A stretch of 64,000 nucleotides of DNA, taken from the NCBI RefSeq assembly GCF_900182955.1, contig NZ_FXUL01000006.1, forward strand, positions 1-64,000, given 5' to 3'. Each line of letters starts with the position of its first letter. Within the stretch, counting starts at the first letter, position 1. Origin of the DNA: Noviherbaspirillum suwonense (lineage in GTDB: Bacteria; Pseudomonadota; Gammaproteobacteria; Burkholderiales; Burkholderiaceae_D). Below, in pieces: positions 1-8,806 of the stretch. The translations under genes and the position numbers were made by a program. The notes beneath the pieces were generated by a model that saw only the letters and a list, made by a program, of their open reading frames with translations, was not told the DNA's origin and did not search any database.

Positions 1-70
1 CAGGACCGTGAAACGACTTAGCGCCGATGATAGTGCTGCAACCAGTGTGAAAGTAGGTCATCGTCAGGCT
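1..70 (+). rRNA. rrf: 5S ribosomal RNA, 3' part
   Basis: The first 70 bases match the second half of a betaproteobacterial 5S rRNA, including the conserved 'gtgaaagtaggt' stretch and the 3' strand of the closing helix ending in 'cgtcaggct'. The 5' half lies left of the window, so this is the distal end of an rRNA operon read on the plus strand. A hairpin terminator follows about ten bases later. Confidence 0.93.
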
Positions 71-80
71 GTTACACCAG

Positions 81-120
81 AAGACCCCCGTCGCCATCAG
101 GCGCCGGGGGTCTTCGCTTT
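81..120 (+). terminator. rRNA operon terminator
   Basis: A perfect 10-bp inverted repeat (81-90 'aagacccccg' with 105-114 'cgggggtctt') encloses a 14-base loop and is followed by a short T-containing run. It lies directly behind the 5S gene, as expected for an rRNA operon terminator. Confidence 0.85.
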
Positions 121-182
121 GGGGCGATGGAAAGCAGGAAATAAATCTTGTTTCCTGATTGTCGGTCCACGATCTACGTTTC

Positions 183-272
183 GTCGGTAGTCGGTAGTCG
201 GTAGTCGCTAGTTACTGATCGCTATTCGCTATTCGCTATTCGCTATTCGCTAGTCACTGATCGCTGATCGCC
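183..272. repeat. 7-bp tandem repeat tract
   Basis: Two adjoining 7-bp tandem arrays are visible. 'gtcggta' occurs three times (183-203) followed by the variant 'gtcgcta' (204-210). 'cgctatt' occurs four times (220-247) followed by 'cgctagt'. The degenerate motif 'actgatcgct' borders the second array on both sides. There is no open frame across it. Such slippage-prone tracts often vary between strains; that variability is an inference. Confidence 0.85.
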
Positions 273-861
273 TAGCGCTCATTCAATATTATCAACGTTG
301 GATTTTTTGCCTCGTCTATCCCATGTCAGATCGTTGGTGTCAGACGGCGATCGTTGAATAATTGCTCGAGTGGACCACCTTGCGTAGCTCATGTTAGCCA
401 GCTGCCGTTGAACGGGGTGTCGTTGACGACGTTTATAACGCTAAAACCCGCAACACTGGTCCAGCTTCAGAACTGATGCCGCTTCCAGATAGTAGACAAA
501 AATAAAACTTTGAGCGAACATTGAGATTGTGTAATTGGCAATGTTTTCTCTTGGAGACAATCATCCCTGGTACCCAAAGCTATTATCCATAGCCGGGTAC
601 GGTTAACTTTGCAGTTGGGATAGTGACTTAATCAGTACTGATTCCTGCTGCGAAAGAATCCTGCTGCGCAAGGTCTTTCGAATGCTGAAATTCACTCTTG
701 CAGAATTCCAGCGCAATACGCACGGCCCTTTTTGAATACCTTGTCGAAGTACCTGCCTAAGGACCGTTCTAATAAATTCGATGTCCGCGTATTTAAAGTG
801 TATCGAAAAGAAAACAAGATCGCGCCGCAGAGACTTTACTTTTAGAATTTTTGATAAGTTG
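273..861. other. gene-free AT-rich stretch
   Basis: No convincing gene is seen between the tandem repeats and the promoter at 862. The base composition is clearly more AT-rich than the rest of the chromosome shown. The only internal structures noticed are a direct repeat 'tcctgctgcg' (643-652 and 659-668) and an overlapping 7-bp inverted repeat (651-657 with 674-680). A small RNA cannot be excluded. Confidence 0.5.
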
Positions 862-889
862 TTGACCCGAATAAAGAAATTCTTATAAT
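862..889 (+). promoter_or_regulatory. sigma-70 promoter
   Basis: A -35 box 'ttgacc' (862-867) and a perfect -10 box 'tataat' (884-889) are separated by 16 bases. This is the best-looking housekeeping promoter in the window. It points at the small ORF starting at 928, with a predicted start of transcription near 896. Confidence 0.75.
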
Positions 890-927
890 GTTTGTAGGCA
901 AATAATTCTTAAAGGTAATAAAAAATC

Positions 928-1080
928 ATGAATATGCATGAGCATTCCGGAACCAAATTTCGCCTTCAAAAAAAATCTCTGGGACTGCATTTGAATAAAT
1001 TGCAGGCGTCGCTGTGCCTGGCAGCTTCAGTGGCCATCAGCGTTGGACTGATCGTCTGGGGCGCTGAAGCGTTTATTTAA
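928..1080 (+). CDS. small single-span membrane protein
   Basis: This 50-residue ORF starts ATG at 928 and ends TAA at 1080. It begins with a basic, polar segment and ends in one hydrophobic stretch (about residues 31-46) finishing 'GLIVWGAEAFI'. It sits 39 bases behind a near-consensus promoter; an 'aagg' lies 12 bases ahead of the ATG, and a second in-frame ATG occurs two codons later. The product would be an inner-membrane peptide with a cytoplasmic N-terminus. No family is recognised. Its C-terminal WG-x-EA pattern resembles that of another small ORF at 39263-39433. The promoter and the typical membrane-peptide layout favour a real gene. Confidence 0.55.
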   Translation: MNMHEHSGTKFRLQKKSLGLHLNKLQASLCLAASVAISVGLIVWGAEAFI

Positions 1081-1083
1081 GGT

Positions 1084-1755
1084 TCACACTGCGCCAAGCA
1101 GAAAGACTTTAATCAATGGGCTGGCCGCACTTTCGAGTTGCAGCGACACTTCCAGTCCGGTCAATGGCACCGCAGTGCTCGTAGCGGTGCCAGGCACCCT
1201 TGTCGTGGCGACGGCGGCCATTTGCGGCGCGTTGATGTCGACCGGACGCCAGGTGGTGGCATTGCTCGCCCAGACCCTGATCGTCATCGCGCTGACGCCC
1301 GCTTCAAGCGCCACTTCTTCCTTTATCAGGCTATCGTCATTGATGAGCCATGCCGCATCCAGTTCGGTCAGATCACGCGTCGGCCTGGATTCCCTGCGCG
1401 ACAGCACGCCGTTGCGGACCCGGTAAGCGACAACCTGGAGGCGCACCGGCTGGTTTTCCGTAAATACCTTGCGGATCAACACGAGGCGCTGTTGTTCGGC
1501 AACCAGCGGGGGCCTGTTCGGAAACATTTCCGGGCTGATGATATTGGCGCAGTCGCGTTCCAATTGTGCGAATGCCAGCTGCACGCCACGGGTGCGCTCC
1601 ATTTCCGCCGTCAGCGCTACCCGGCTGCGAACGATGCTGTCCAATCCACGCCAGCCGAGTACGGCAACCACAGCGAGAACGGTGATCGCGATGAGCAACT
1701 CGATCAACGTCAGGCCGGTTTGGCGAGGATGTCTTGAAGAACGGCGAGTAAGCAT
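1084..1755 (-). CDS. gspJ: GspJ-like type II secretion pseudopilin
   Basis: The product carries a type III (prepilin) signal: a short basic leader, the cleavage site 'RQTGLTLIELLIAI' with Glu at +5, then a hydrophobic helix 'TVLAVVAVLGW'. The following 'GLDSIVRSR' and the ~220-residue length fit GspJ, a minor pseudopilin of the type II secretion tip complex. The ATG at 1755 (MLTRRSS...) is chosen because it gives a normal leader; the same frame also opens at 1818. No other gsp gene is seen on either side, so this copy is an orphan. It could also be a type IV pilus minor pilin of PilW/PilV type. Confidence 0.7.
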   Translation of the reverse strand: MLTRRSSRHPRQTGLTLIELLIAITVLAVVAVLGWRGLDSIVRSRVALTAEMERTRGVQLAFAQLERDCANIISPEMFPNRPPLVAEQQRLVLIRKVFTENQPVRLQVVAYRVRNGVLSRRESRPTRDLTELDAAWLINDDSLIKEEVALEAGVSAMTIRVWASNATTWRPVDINAPQMAAVATTRVPGTATSTAVPLTGLEVSLQLESAASPLIKVFLLGAV

Positions 1756-2020
1756 GGCCTGGGGCGCCTTACGTTGCTGGAAAAGCCAGGGAAGAAATTG
1801 ACTCAGGATAAGTGTCATCCCGTGCAGTCAGGGCAGGCATTTTACCTTAAACGGTTTTTCGCTTTCCTTGCGCCAGCGTAGCGTCCGCAGGCATCCATTG
1901 ACGGATGTATTTCGGCGCAATATGCGTGTCATGCGCGGAAACGGGCGCAAATCGATCCCGCAATGGCCTGGCAAGCCGGTACCATTGCCGCACGCGAAAT
2001 TCGCGTTAGACCAGACCACC

Positions 2021-3148
2021 ATGCAAACACCTTTTCCCACTATCAGCTGGAGCGAGCCCGGCTCCGAATTCAGCATGCGCTGGCGTTCCGAAAGCGGATT
2101 TCAGCCGCCGAAGAAAATCATCGTCGGCGACGACCGCCTGACTGCAGATACCGCGGTACGGCTCGCATCGGAAGGGTCGTCGATACTTTGGCGAGGCGAC
2201 TATCACAATGCGCGACAGCTTTTGCAAGCGATGGCGCGTCGTTTCGACCGGAAGCCGCGCAAGCCCGCAGCGACGTTGCGCGAGGCATTCAACCTGCACC
2301 GGCAGGCGCAATCGCAGAAGGCGCGCATCCTGGGCATGCTGCTGATTCCCGTCGATGCCGGCCATGTGATTCCATTGCGTCGGGCGCCCGACGTCAGGAG
2401 CGCGTGCATCGAGGCGTATGGCCCCGCCGACGAGGGCTATGTACTGTCCCTGCGCGAGTTGCTTGGCGTAATCGGCGCACATGAATGGCGGCGTAACGGG
2501 GTGCCGATCGCCGCGCTGGGCGGCGATCGCATCCATCCGCACTATGGCGTGTTTTCCCCGGTACGCGGCGAATACCTTGAACTGGTCGAGCAGGCGCCGC
2601 TTCCGTCTGCCGAACTGGCCTTCGATATCGGCACCGGCACCGGCGTGCTCGCCGCCATCCTGGCGCGTCGCGGCGTGAAGAAGATCGTCGCGACCGATAT
2701 GCAGGAAAGGGCGCTGGCCTGCGCGCAGGACAACCTGGAACGCCTGAACCTGACGCAGCAGGTGACGCTGGTGCAGGCAGACCTGTATCCGCCGGGCCGC
2801 GCCGGTCTCGTGGTCTGCAATCCGCCCTGGCTACCCGGGCGGCCCAGTTCCATCCTGGAACAGGCAGTCTATGATCCTGACAGCCGCATGTTGAAGGGTT
2901 TCCTGGATGGACTGCGCGACCATCTCCTTCCTGGTGGCGAAGGCTGGCTGATCCTGTCCGACTTCGCCGAGCTCCTCGGCCTGCGCTCGCGCGACGACCT
3001 GCTTGCGATGATCGATCGTGCCGGTCTTGTCGTTCTCGGACGCACCGATATACGTCCACGCCATCCGAAGTCGACTGACGCGTCGGACCCGCTGCACGCG
3101 GCCAGGCGGCAGGAAGTCACCTCGCTCTGGCAGTTGGCGGCGAAATAA
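2021..3148 (+). CDS. class I SAM-dependent methyltransferase (PrmC-like)
   Basis: This 375-residue protein has a C-terminal Rossmann methyltransferase domain. Motif I is 'FDIGTGTGVLAAILARRG', and the catalytic-type motif 'NPPW' is seen in 'VVCNPPWLPGRP'. NPP[YFW] motifs mark enzymes that methylate amide or exocyclic amino nitrogens, such as PrmC and RsmC/RlmG. About 180 residues of unassigned N-terminal sequence precede it. The ATG at 2021 is used rather than the upstream open frame from 1868 because similarity to a folded protein begins there. The substrate cannot be told from sequence. It is transcribed divergently from the gspJ-like gene. Confidence 0.75.
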   Translation: MQTPFPTISWSEPGSEFSMRWRSESGFQPPKKIIVGDDRLTADTAVRLASEGSSILWRGDYHNARQLLQAMARRFDRKPRKPAATLREAFNLHRQAQSQKARILGMLLIPVDAGHVIPLRRAPDVRSACIEAYGPADEGYVLSLRELLGVIGAHEWRRNGVPIAALGGDRIHPHYGVFSPVRGEYLELVEQAPLPSAELAFDIGTGTGVLAAILARRGVKKIVATDMQERALACAQDNLERLNLTQQVTLVQADLYPPGRAGLVVCNPPWLPGRPSSILEQAVYDPDSRMLKGFLDGLRDHLLPGGEGWLILSDFAELLGLRSRDDLLAMIDRAGLVVLGRTDIRPRHPKSTDASDPLHAARRQEVTSLWQLAAK

Positions 3149-3233
3149 TCCGGCTGACTGCGGCTGCCTTCAAGCCTGCAAGGCCGGTGCGTCCTGCCGT
3201 ATCATCTTCATTTTTCCATTTTCACTCGATCTC

Positions 3234-3449
3234 ATGCCAGCCAAGCCCGCCCGTTTCCTTACCTTCAAATGCCGGTCATGCGAAAAGCCAGTCCAGGTTT
3301 TTCTGCAAAAAGTGTCCGCCTGTTCTCATATCCAGCCTTACCAGGGCATCTGCAAATGCGGCGAAGTCCGGCGGCATGCGACCGGCGAAAAGAATGCCGT
3401 CGAATCCTACCTGGCGGCTGGCGATGGCAACTGGTCGCATCATCACTGA
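3234..3449 (+). CDS. small zinc-ribbon-like protein
   Basis: This 71-residue ORF starts ATG at 3234. It holds an early CxxC pair ('FKCRSCEKP') and a later CxC ('GICKCGE'), the spacing of a small zinc ribbon. The rest is basic and polar and ends in three histidines. No clear ribosome-binding site is visible. A role in nucleic-acid or metal binding would be typical of such folds but is inference. The ORF fills the gap between the methyltransferase and the next secreted protein. Confidence 0.5.
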   Translation: MPAKPARFLTFKCRSCEKPVQVFLQKVSACSHIQPYQGICKCGEVRRHATGEKNAVESYLAAGDGNWSHHH

Positions 3450-3516
3450 ATCATGGCAAAAATGTAAGCAAGCGTAAGACAAGGACACTTTTATCGAATT
3501 GCCAGTTCTAAGGGAC

Positions 3517-3906
3517 ATGGACAATTCCGTTAAAGGCGCTGCGAAACGCCTGCTATTTTCGCTGTCGGTTCTCGCCGCGCTCGGCGGTTGCGCAGTCTAT
3601 GACCCTGGCTATGGCGGCTACGGCGGTTATGCGGGCGGCTACACTTATTACGACGCCCCGGCCTACCCGGTGGCGCCTGTCTATGGTTACGGCCCCGCGC
3701 CGCTTTACTCGGGACCGACCTATGTGCCAGCGCCGGTGCTGCAATTTAATTACCGGTCGGGCGGCGGTTATCGGCGCCATGACGGGCGGGGACATGGATG
3801 GCATGGCGGCGAGCGTCGTTTCCACGATCGCCCCAACTGGGGGCAGAATCGCGGGCCGGGCGGCTACCGCGGCCGGGGGCCTGGCGGCGGACGCGACAGG
3901 CATTGA
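3517..3906 (+). CDS. Gly/Tyr-rich lipoprotein
   Basis: The N-terminus is a lipoprotein signal peptide ('RLLFSLSVLAALGGC') with the Cys of the lipobox near residue 25. The mature part is low-complexity: repeated GGYGGY-type and tyrosine/proline units, then a Gly/Arg/His-rich tail. The ATG at 3517 is chosen; a TTG at 3499 in the same frame is the alternative. It is predicted to be lipid-anchored in the envelope. Similar short YxxxGY-rich lipoproteins are common in this bacterial group with no defined function. Confidence 0.7.
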   Translation: MDNSVKGAAKRLLFSLSVLAALGGCAVYDPGYGGYGGYAGGYTYYDAPAYPVAPVYGYGPAPLYSGPTYVPAPVLQFNYRSGGGYRRHDGRGHGWHGGERRFHDRPNWGQNRGPGGYRGRGPGGGRDRH

Positions 3907-3930
3907 CGCGATCTGGTCAGGTTTGCCGTG

Positions 3931-4887
3931 TCAGTCCGGTTTGCGCCATGCCTCCAGGCCGATGGCGGCAATCCGGTCCACTTCGTGATAGGCGGGCTCC
4001 AGCAGCTCCTCGCCAAAGACATCCGGGTCGATCTCGTCGTAGCGCCAGTCCAGGCCAGCTCCGTCCAGGATGGGCGCCAGCTCCGCAAGCAGCGGGTCCC
4101 TTCCGTCGACGATTGCAACACCGGTATAAAACAGCAACCGGCCGCCTGGTGCGAGTCGCGTCACTGCCTGGGTCACCATGCGCAGGCCCAGCGAGCGGCC
4201 AAGGTCATCGCCGCCGTGGCGATAAGTGCGTGCTTCCTTGTCGACCAGGTAAGGCGGATTCGCAATGATCAGGTCGAACTGTCCGTCCACGACTGCCAGG
4301 CTGCCGCCCATGGCGAGCGTGGCGCGCAGCCCCAATCCCTTGGCATTGAGCCGCGAATAGCGTAGCGCCAGCGGATTGATATCGTTCAGCACAAGATCGG
4401 CTTCCTCGCATTGCCTGGCCAGCATCAGCCCGCCAGCCCCGGACCCGCAGCCGATATCGAGTATGCGTGCGCCGCTTGCCAATGGCCTGTTGGCAAGCGC
4501 CTGCCGCATGAATCGTACGAAACGGTAAGTGTCGGGACCGAAGAAGACGGCGTCCTCCTGCTCGGTCGGATACGCGGAATGCAGGAACAGCGCATCGTCG
4601 ATGCTCGACACCCTTAGTTTGCTGCGCCATTGCCGGCCATCGGATTCAAGCACGGCCGAATCGACCAGCATGCTGGCTAACGCCGCCGGAAGCAGCTGCT
4701 TCCCGACGGGCAGGTTCCAGCCGAACAGATCGCGCAGGGTCGATCCGGTTTCGCTATCGCGACGCGCGAGCACATGCGCATGGCTAAGCGGCGTGATGGT
4801 CCTGAATCGATAATCCTGCGCGCGAAGATGGGCAAGCAGTTGGTTCAGCGCAGCGTCGTCGCCGGACAGGGGAGTGGAAGCGTTCAT
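3931..4887 (-). CDS. NPPY-type SAM-dependent methyltransferase
   Basis: This 318-residue protein has a C-terminal class I methyltransferase domain: 'ILDIGCGSGAGGLML' (motif I, around residue 140) and 'LIIANPPYLVD' (motif IV). The N-terminal half (about 130 residues) contains 'DLFGWNLPVGKQLLP' and resembles the N-terminal part of PrmC/RsmC-like enzymes. It probably methylates an amide or base amino group in a ribosomal or translation target; the exact substrate is unknown. It is the second NPP[YW] methyltransferase within 2 kb, on the opposite strand, and the two are not close copies. Confidence 0.75.
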   Translation of the reverse strand: MNASTPLSGDDAALNQLLAHLRAQDYRFRTITPLSHAHVLARRDSETGSTLRDLFGWNLPVGKQLLPAALASMLVDSAVLESDGRQWRSKLRVSSIDDALFLHSAYPTEQEDAVFFGPDTYRFVRFMRQALANRPLASGARILDIGCGSGAGGLMLARQCEEADLVLNDINPLALRYSRLNAKGLGLRATLAMGGSLAVVDGQFDLIIANPPYLVDKEARTYRHGGDDLGRSLGLRMVTQAVTRLAPGGRLLFYTGVAIVDGRDPLLAELAPILDGAGLDWRYDEIDPDVFGEELLEPAYHEVDRIAAIGLEAWRKPD

Positions 4888-4952
4888 GGGCCTGGATGTG
4901 GGGGATTGCCGGCAATCATGCCAGAAGTCGGTGCGTCCATCTTGCGGTCACG

Positions 4953-5642
4953 CTAGCGACCGACGATGGCCTGCAGGGCGCTCGAATGAAACTCGCGGAA
5001 ATACAGCACGGCTACCACCACGGTGGTGGCCACCATGAAAACGGTGGGCTGGAGGAACCAGGTCATCGCGGCAATCGCGAAGTAGTAGCCGCGCAGGCCG
5101 TCGTTGAAGCTTTCGCCGGCCAGCGCCACCAGCTTGCCGCTGCGGTCGGCGAAATCGGCCCTCGCGGCGTCGGTCCCATCCTTGTAGTCGGAGACATTGG
5201 GCGCGGCCCCGATCAGGATCGAACAGAAATTGAACTGCCTTAATGCCCAGGTGAAGCGGAAGAAAGCGAATACGAACACGCAGATCAGCACAATGATCTT
5301 CAGGTTCCATACCTGCACCGGCACGTGCGCCGAGAAGGGGATTTCCTCGACGACGTTCGCCACCTTGCTGGTGCTGCCCAGCAGCGCGAACAGGCCGCCG
5401 ATGATGATGATCGTCGTCGATGCGAAGAAGGTCGGCGACGACGACAGGTTGGCCATCAGCGCGACATCCGAGATACGGTTTTCGCGGTAAGTCAGCCGCA
5501 GCATCCAGTCGCGCCGGGATTCATTGACATGACGCAGCAGGCTGCGATGCGACATCGACCAGTAGTCGGCGAAACGGTCATAGCCTATCCACATTAGCAG
5601 GAACCAGGCCACGGCGACGACGTCGATGAGCGGGAGGATCAT
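4953..5642 (-). CDS. DUF599 family membrane protein
   Basis: This 229-residue protein has several hydrophobic helices (about residues 5-20, 72-92, 113-130, 190-212) and the pattern 'SMSHRSLLRHVNESRRDWM', which I associate with the DUF599 family. The family has no established function. It begins six bases after the serC stop codon, so the two genes are likely co-transcribed. Confidence 0.7.
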   Translation of the reverse strand: MILPLIDVVAVAWFLLMWIGYDRFADYWSMSHRSLLRHVNESRRDWMLRLTYRENRISDVALMANLSSSPTFFASTTIIIIGGLFALLGSTSKVANVVEEIPFSAHVPVQVWNLKIIVLICVFVFAFFRFTWALRQFNFCSILIGAAPNVSDYKDGTDAARADFADRSGKLVALAGESFNDGLRGYYFAIAAMTWFLQPTVFMVATTVVVAVLYFREFHSSALQAIVGR

Positions 5643-5648
5643 GCGCCG

Positions 5649-6728
5649 CTAGCCATGCGTGCGTTCGAATTCCTTCATGTAGGCGACCAGCGCCTGCACG
5701 CCTTCGACCGGCATGGCGTTATAGATCGATGCGCGCATGCCGCCGACGACCCGGTGGCCTTTCAGCTGCACCATGTTGTTTTGCTGGGCGCCCTTGAGGA
5801 AAGCGTCGTCCAGCGCGGCGTCGGCCAGGCGGAAAGGAATGTTCATCCGCGACCGGTCGCCGCGGGCGACCGGGTTGCTGTAGAACCGGGACTGGTCCAG
5901 GTAATCGTAGAGCAGCGCAGCCTTGGCGATATTCCGCTTCTCGATCGCCTCGATGCCGCCCTGTTCCAGCAGCCATTCGAATACCAGGCCGGCGATGTAG
6001 ATGCTGTAGGTCGGCGGGGTATTGAGCATGGAATCGTTGTCCGCCTGCTCCTTCCAGTTGAACGCCGACGGCGTGATCGGCAATGCATGGCCGAGCAGGT
6101 CATCGCGCACCACGACCAGCGTCAGGCCGGCCGGGCCGATGTTCTTTTGCGCGCCGCCGTAGATGACGCCGTACTTCGCTACGTCGACCGCCCGCGACAG
6201 CAGGTGGGAAGACATGTCGGCGACCAGCGGCACGCCGTGCGTGTCCGGCACCCAGTTGTACTCGACCCCGCCGATGGTCTCATTGGTGCAGATGTGGACA
6301 TAGGCGGCATTGGGATCCAGCTGCCAGGTGTCCTGCGCCGGCACGTAGGTGAAATCGCGGTCGGCCGCGGTGGCCGCCACGTTCACCTTGCAATATTTGC
6401 CTGCTTCCTTGATCGACTTCTTCGACCATTCGCCGGTATTGACATAGTCGGCCGACGTTTTTTCGCCCAGCAGGTTCATCGGGATCAATGCGTTTTCCGC
6501 CATCGCGCCACCCTGCAGGAAGAGCACGCGGTAGTTGTCCGGCACGGCCAGCAGCTTGCGGAAATCGGACTCCGCCTTGCTCGCGATGCCGATGAATTCC
6601 TTGCCGCGGTGGCTCATTTCCATCACTGACATACCGCTGCCATGCCAGTCCAGCATTTCGTCGGCTGCGCGTCGCAGCACCGGTTCCGGCAGCACCGCAG
6701 GGCCGGCGCTGAAGTTAAATGTTCGCAT
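5649..6728 (-). CDS. serC: phosphoserine aminotransferase
   Basis: The 359-residue product has the SerC length and motifs: '[15 protein letters not shown]' at the N-terminus, 'HRGKEF', the PLP-lysine region '[14 protein letters not shown]' near residue 198, and '[12 protein letters not shown]' at the C-terminus. It transfers the amino group of glutamate to 3-phosphohydroxypyruvate in serine biosynthesis and also acts in pyridoxal phosphate synthesis. In many betaproteobacteria serC lies beside pheA and aroA; here it stands with a DUF599 gene instead. Confidence 0.95.
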   Translation of the reverse strand: MRTFNFSAGPAVLPEPVLRRAADEMLDWHGSGMSVMEMSHRGKEFIGIASKAESDFRKLLAVPDNYRVLFLQGGAMAENALIPMNLLGEKTSADYVNTGEWSKKSIKEAGKYCKVNVAATAADRDFTYVPAQDTWQLDPNAAYVHICTNETIGGVEYNWVPDTHGVPLVADMSSHLLSRAVDVAKYGVIYGGAQKNIGPAGLTLVVVRDDLLGHALPITPSAFNWKEQADNDSMLNTPPTYSIYIAGLVFEWLLEQGGIEAIEKRNIAKAALLYDYLDQSRFYSNPVARGDRSRMNIPFRLADAALDDAFLKGAQQNNMVQLKGHRVVGGMRASIYNAMPVEGVQALVAYMKEFERTHG

Positions 6729-6815
6729 GGGTTTCCAGACTGGTTCGATGAGGGATGTAGTCGAACATTATGACGGAACACGCTCGGCGCGTGCAAGGCT
6801 GCAAGAAACGGCGAA

Positions 6816-6836
6816 AGGCCGGCATCGCGCCGGCCT
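6816..6836 (-). terminator. hairpin terminator
   Basis: An 8-bp inverted repeat ('aggccggc' 6816-6823 and 'gccggcct' 6829-6836) is followed on the minus strand by a short T run. It lies 45 bases beyond the stop codon of the minus-strand FPASDPV protein gene and could end its transcript. Confidence 0.55.
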
Positions 6837-6880
6837 GTTATTGCGTGATCGCCGCCAAACGGCAGCAACCCAGTCGATGC

Positions 6881-7381
<501 letters not shown>

Positions 7382-7587
7382 TTAATCATGCACAAGCCCT
7401 TAAACAACTGACATGCGTGGGTGCGATAGCGAACAGAACTTCTGGCGACTTATGGCCTATTGTCGAGTCAGGCGGTACACGCTCTTACCTCCGTTGCGGC
7501 AGGATTACCCTGCTGCATACGAAGGAAGGATCAACGGCTCCAGCCATGGCGCCGGTACCTTTCTCGAAAATAGTAAAGGAGAATCAT

Positions 7588-7761
7588 ATGAATACCGATC
7601 AAGTCAAAGGCACTGCAAAAGACATCGCAGGCAAAGTGCAAGAAGGCGTTGGCAAGGCCATCGACAGCAAGGAACAGCAAGCCAAGGGCCTCGAGAAGCA
7701 AGTCGAAGGCAAGGGCCAGAAAACACTTGGTGATGCCAAGGAAATCGTCAAGGGCGAGTAA
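7588..7761 (+). CDS. CsbD-like stress protein
   Basis: The 57-residue product 'MNTDQVKGTAKDIAGKVQEG...' matches the CsbD family: short, Lys/Glu/Gly-rich, with repeated 'GKxQExxGKA' helices and no hydrophobic core. An 'aaaggaga' ribosome-binding site stands 6 bases ahead of the ATG. CsbD proteins are general-stress induced in other bacteria; their biochemical role is unknown. Its upstream region holds a 7-bp hairpin (7375-7381 with 7393-7399) that might be regulatory. Confidence 0.85.
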   Translation: MNTDQVKGTAKDIAGKVQEGVGKAIDSKEQQAKGLEKQVEGKGQKTLGDAKEIVKGE

Positions 7762-7846
7762 TGCTCATAAGGCCGCCGCTGCCCAGGCGTGGCGGCCTTG
7801 CCACCCTGCGCCGGCGCATTCCTATTGAACCGGTGCGCGTGCTGGC

Positions 7847-8746
7847 ATGAATGTCGTTTCCCCCCAGGCGCAATACGTCCTCACCCACCCCGGCGCATTC
7901 GCGCTGCAGACCTTGAAAGCATTCAAGGCGAACCAGGGCTTGCTGCTGGCCGGCGCAGTCGCTTACTACGCGCTGCTGTCCATTGTGCCCTTGCTCATCC
8001 TGATCGTGATCGCACTGTCCCACGTGGTCGACGAACGCGAGCTGCTCCAAACACTGTCCCATTATCTCGAATGGCTGCTGCCCAGCCAGTCAAGAGCCAT
8101 CGTCGGCGAACTCTCGAACTTTACCCAGCACCGCGACGTGATCGGCTGGCTGCTGCTGATTACCATGCTGTTCTTCAGCTCGCTCGCATTCACCGTGCTG
8201 GAAAATGCAATGTCGGTGATATTCACGCATCGCGTGGCAATCCGACGCCGGCATTTCATGGTGTCGGCCATGATGCCTTACTGCTATATCATTCTTCTCG
8301 GCCTGGGCCTGCTGCTCGTGACCATGGTGTCGGGCGTGCTGCAGGTGGTTGGCGAGGAGAGCGTTGAATTCCTTGGCCACAGCTGGTCGCTGCATGGTTT
8401 TTCCGGCGTGTTGCTTTATCTGCTGGGCGTGCTCGGCGAGATCTTTATCCTGACATCGATCTATTTCGTCATGCCGGTTGGCCGCCTGTCGCTGGCCCAT
8501 GCGCTGATGGGCGGCGTGACAGCTGCGCTCCTGTGGGAAATAACCCGCCATGCGCTGTTATGGTACCTGTCCACGCTGTCGCAGGTCGCCGTGGTCTATG
8601 GGTCGCTGACGACTGCCATCGTGGTGCTGCTGAGCCTGGAGCTGGGAGCGACGCTGCTGCTGCTGGGCGGACAGGTGATCGCGGAATACGAGCGGCTGGA
8701 AAAACCCGGCGCCACGGTGGCGCCGACGCCGATGCATACGGACTGA
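7847..8746 (+). CDS. yihY: YihY/UPF0761 family inner membrane protein
   Basis: This 299-residue protein has about six transmembrane helices and the family hallmarks 'AGAVAYYALLSIVPLLIL', 'YGSLTTAIVVLLSLELGA' and a C-terminal 'GGQVIAEYERL'. YihY-type proteins (once annotated as RNase BN in error) are inner-membrane proteins of unknown function; some family members are exporter-like. It follows the CsbD gene by 85 bases and may share its transcript. Confidence 0.85.
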   Translation: MNVVSPQAQYVLTHPGAFALQTLKAFKANQGLLLAGAVAYYALLSIVPLLILIVIALSHVVDERELLQTLSHYLEWLLPSQSRAIVGELSNFTQHRDVIGWLLLITMLFFSSLAFTVLENAMSVIFTHRVAIRRRHFMVSAMMPYCYIILLGLGLLLVTMVSGVLQVVGEESVEFLGHSWSLHGFSGVLLYLLGVLGEIFILTSIYFVMPVGRLSLAHALMGGVTAALLWEITRHALLWYLSTLSQVAVVYGSLTTAIVVLLSLELGATLLLLGGQVIAEYERLEKPGATVAPTPMHTD

Positions 8747-8806
8747 CGTGCGGTCCGGCCGGGCTGCTGAAAACGCGTCGCGGACGCGACGCGCCTCGGC
8801 GAAGGC

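Noticed and set aside
183-272. Possible CRISPR array
   Set aside because: The units are 7 bp with no spacers and no cas genes are present; it is a simple tandem repeat.
643-680. Direct and inverted repeats as a small-RNA gene
   Set aside because: The stem is only 7 bp with a 16-base loop, no terminator T run follows and no promoter is seen at the right distance.
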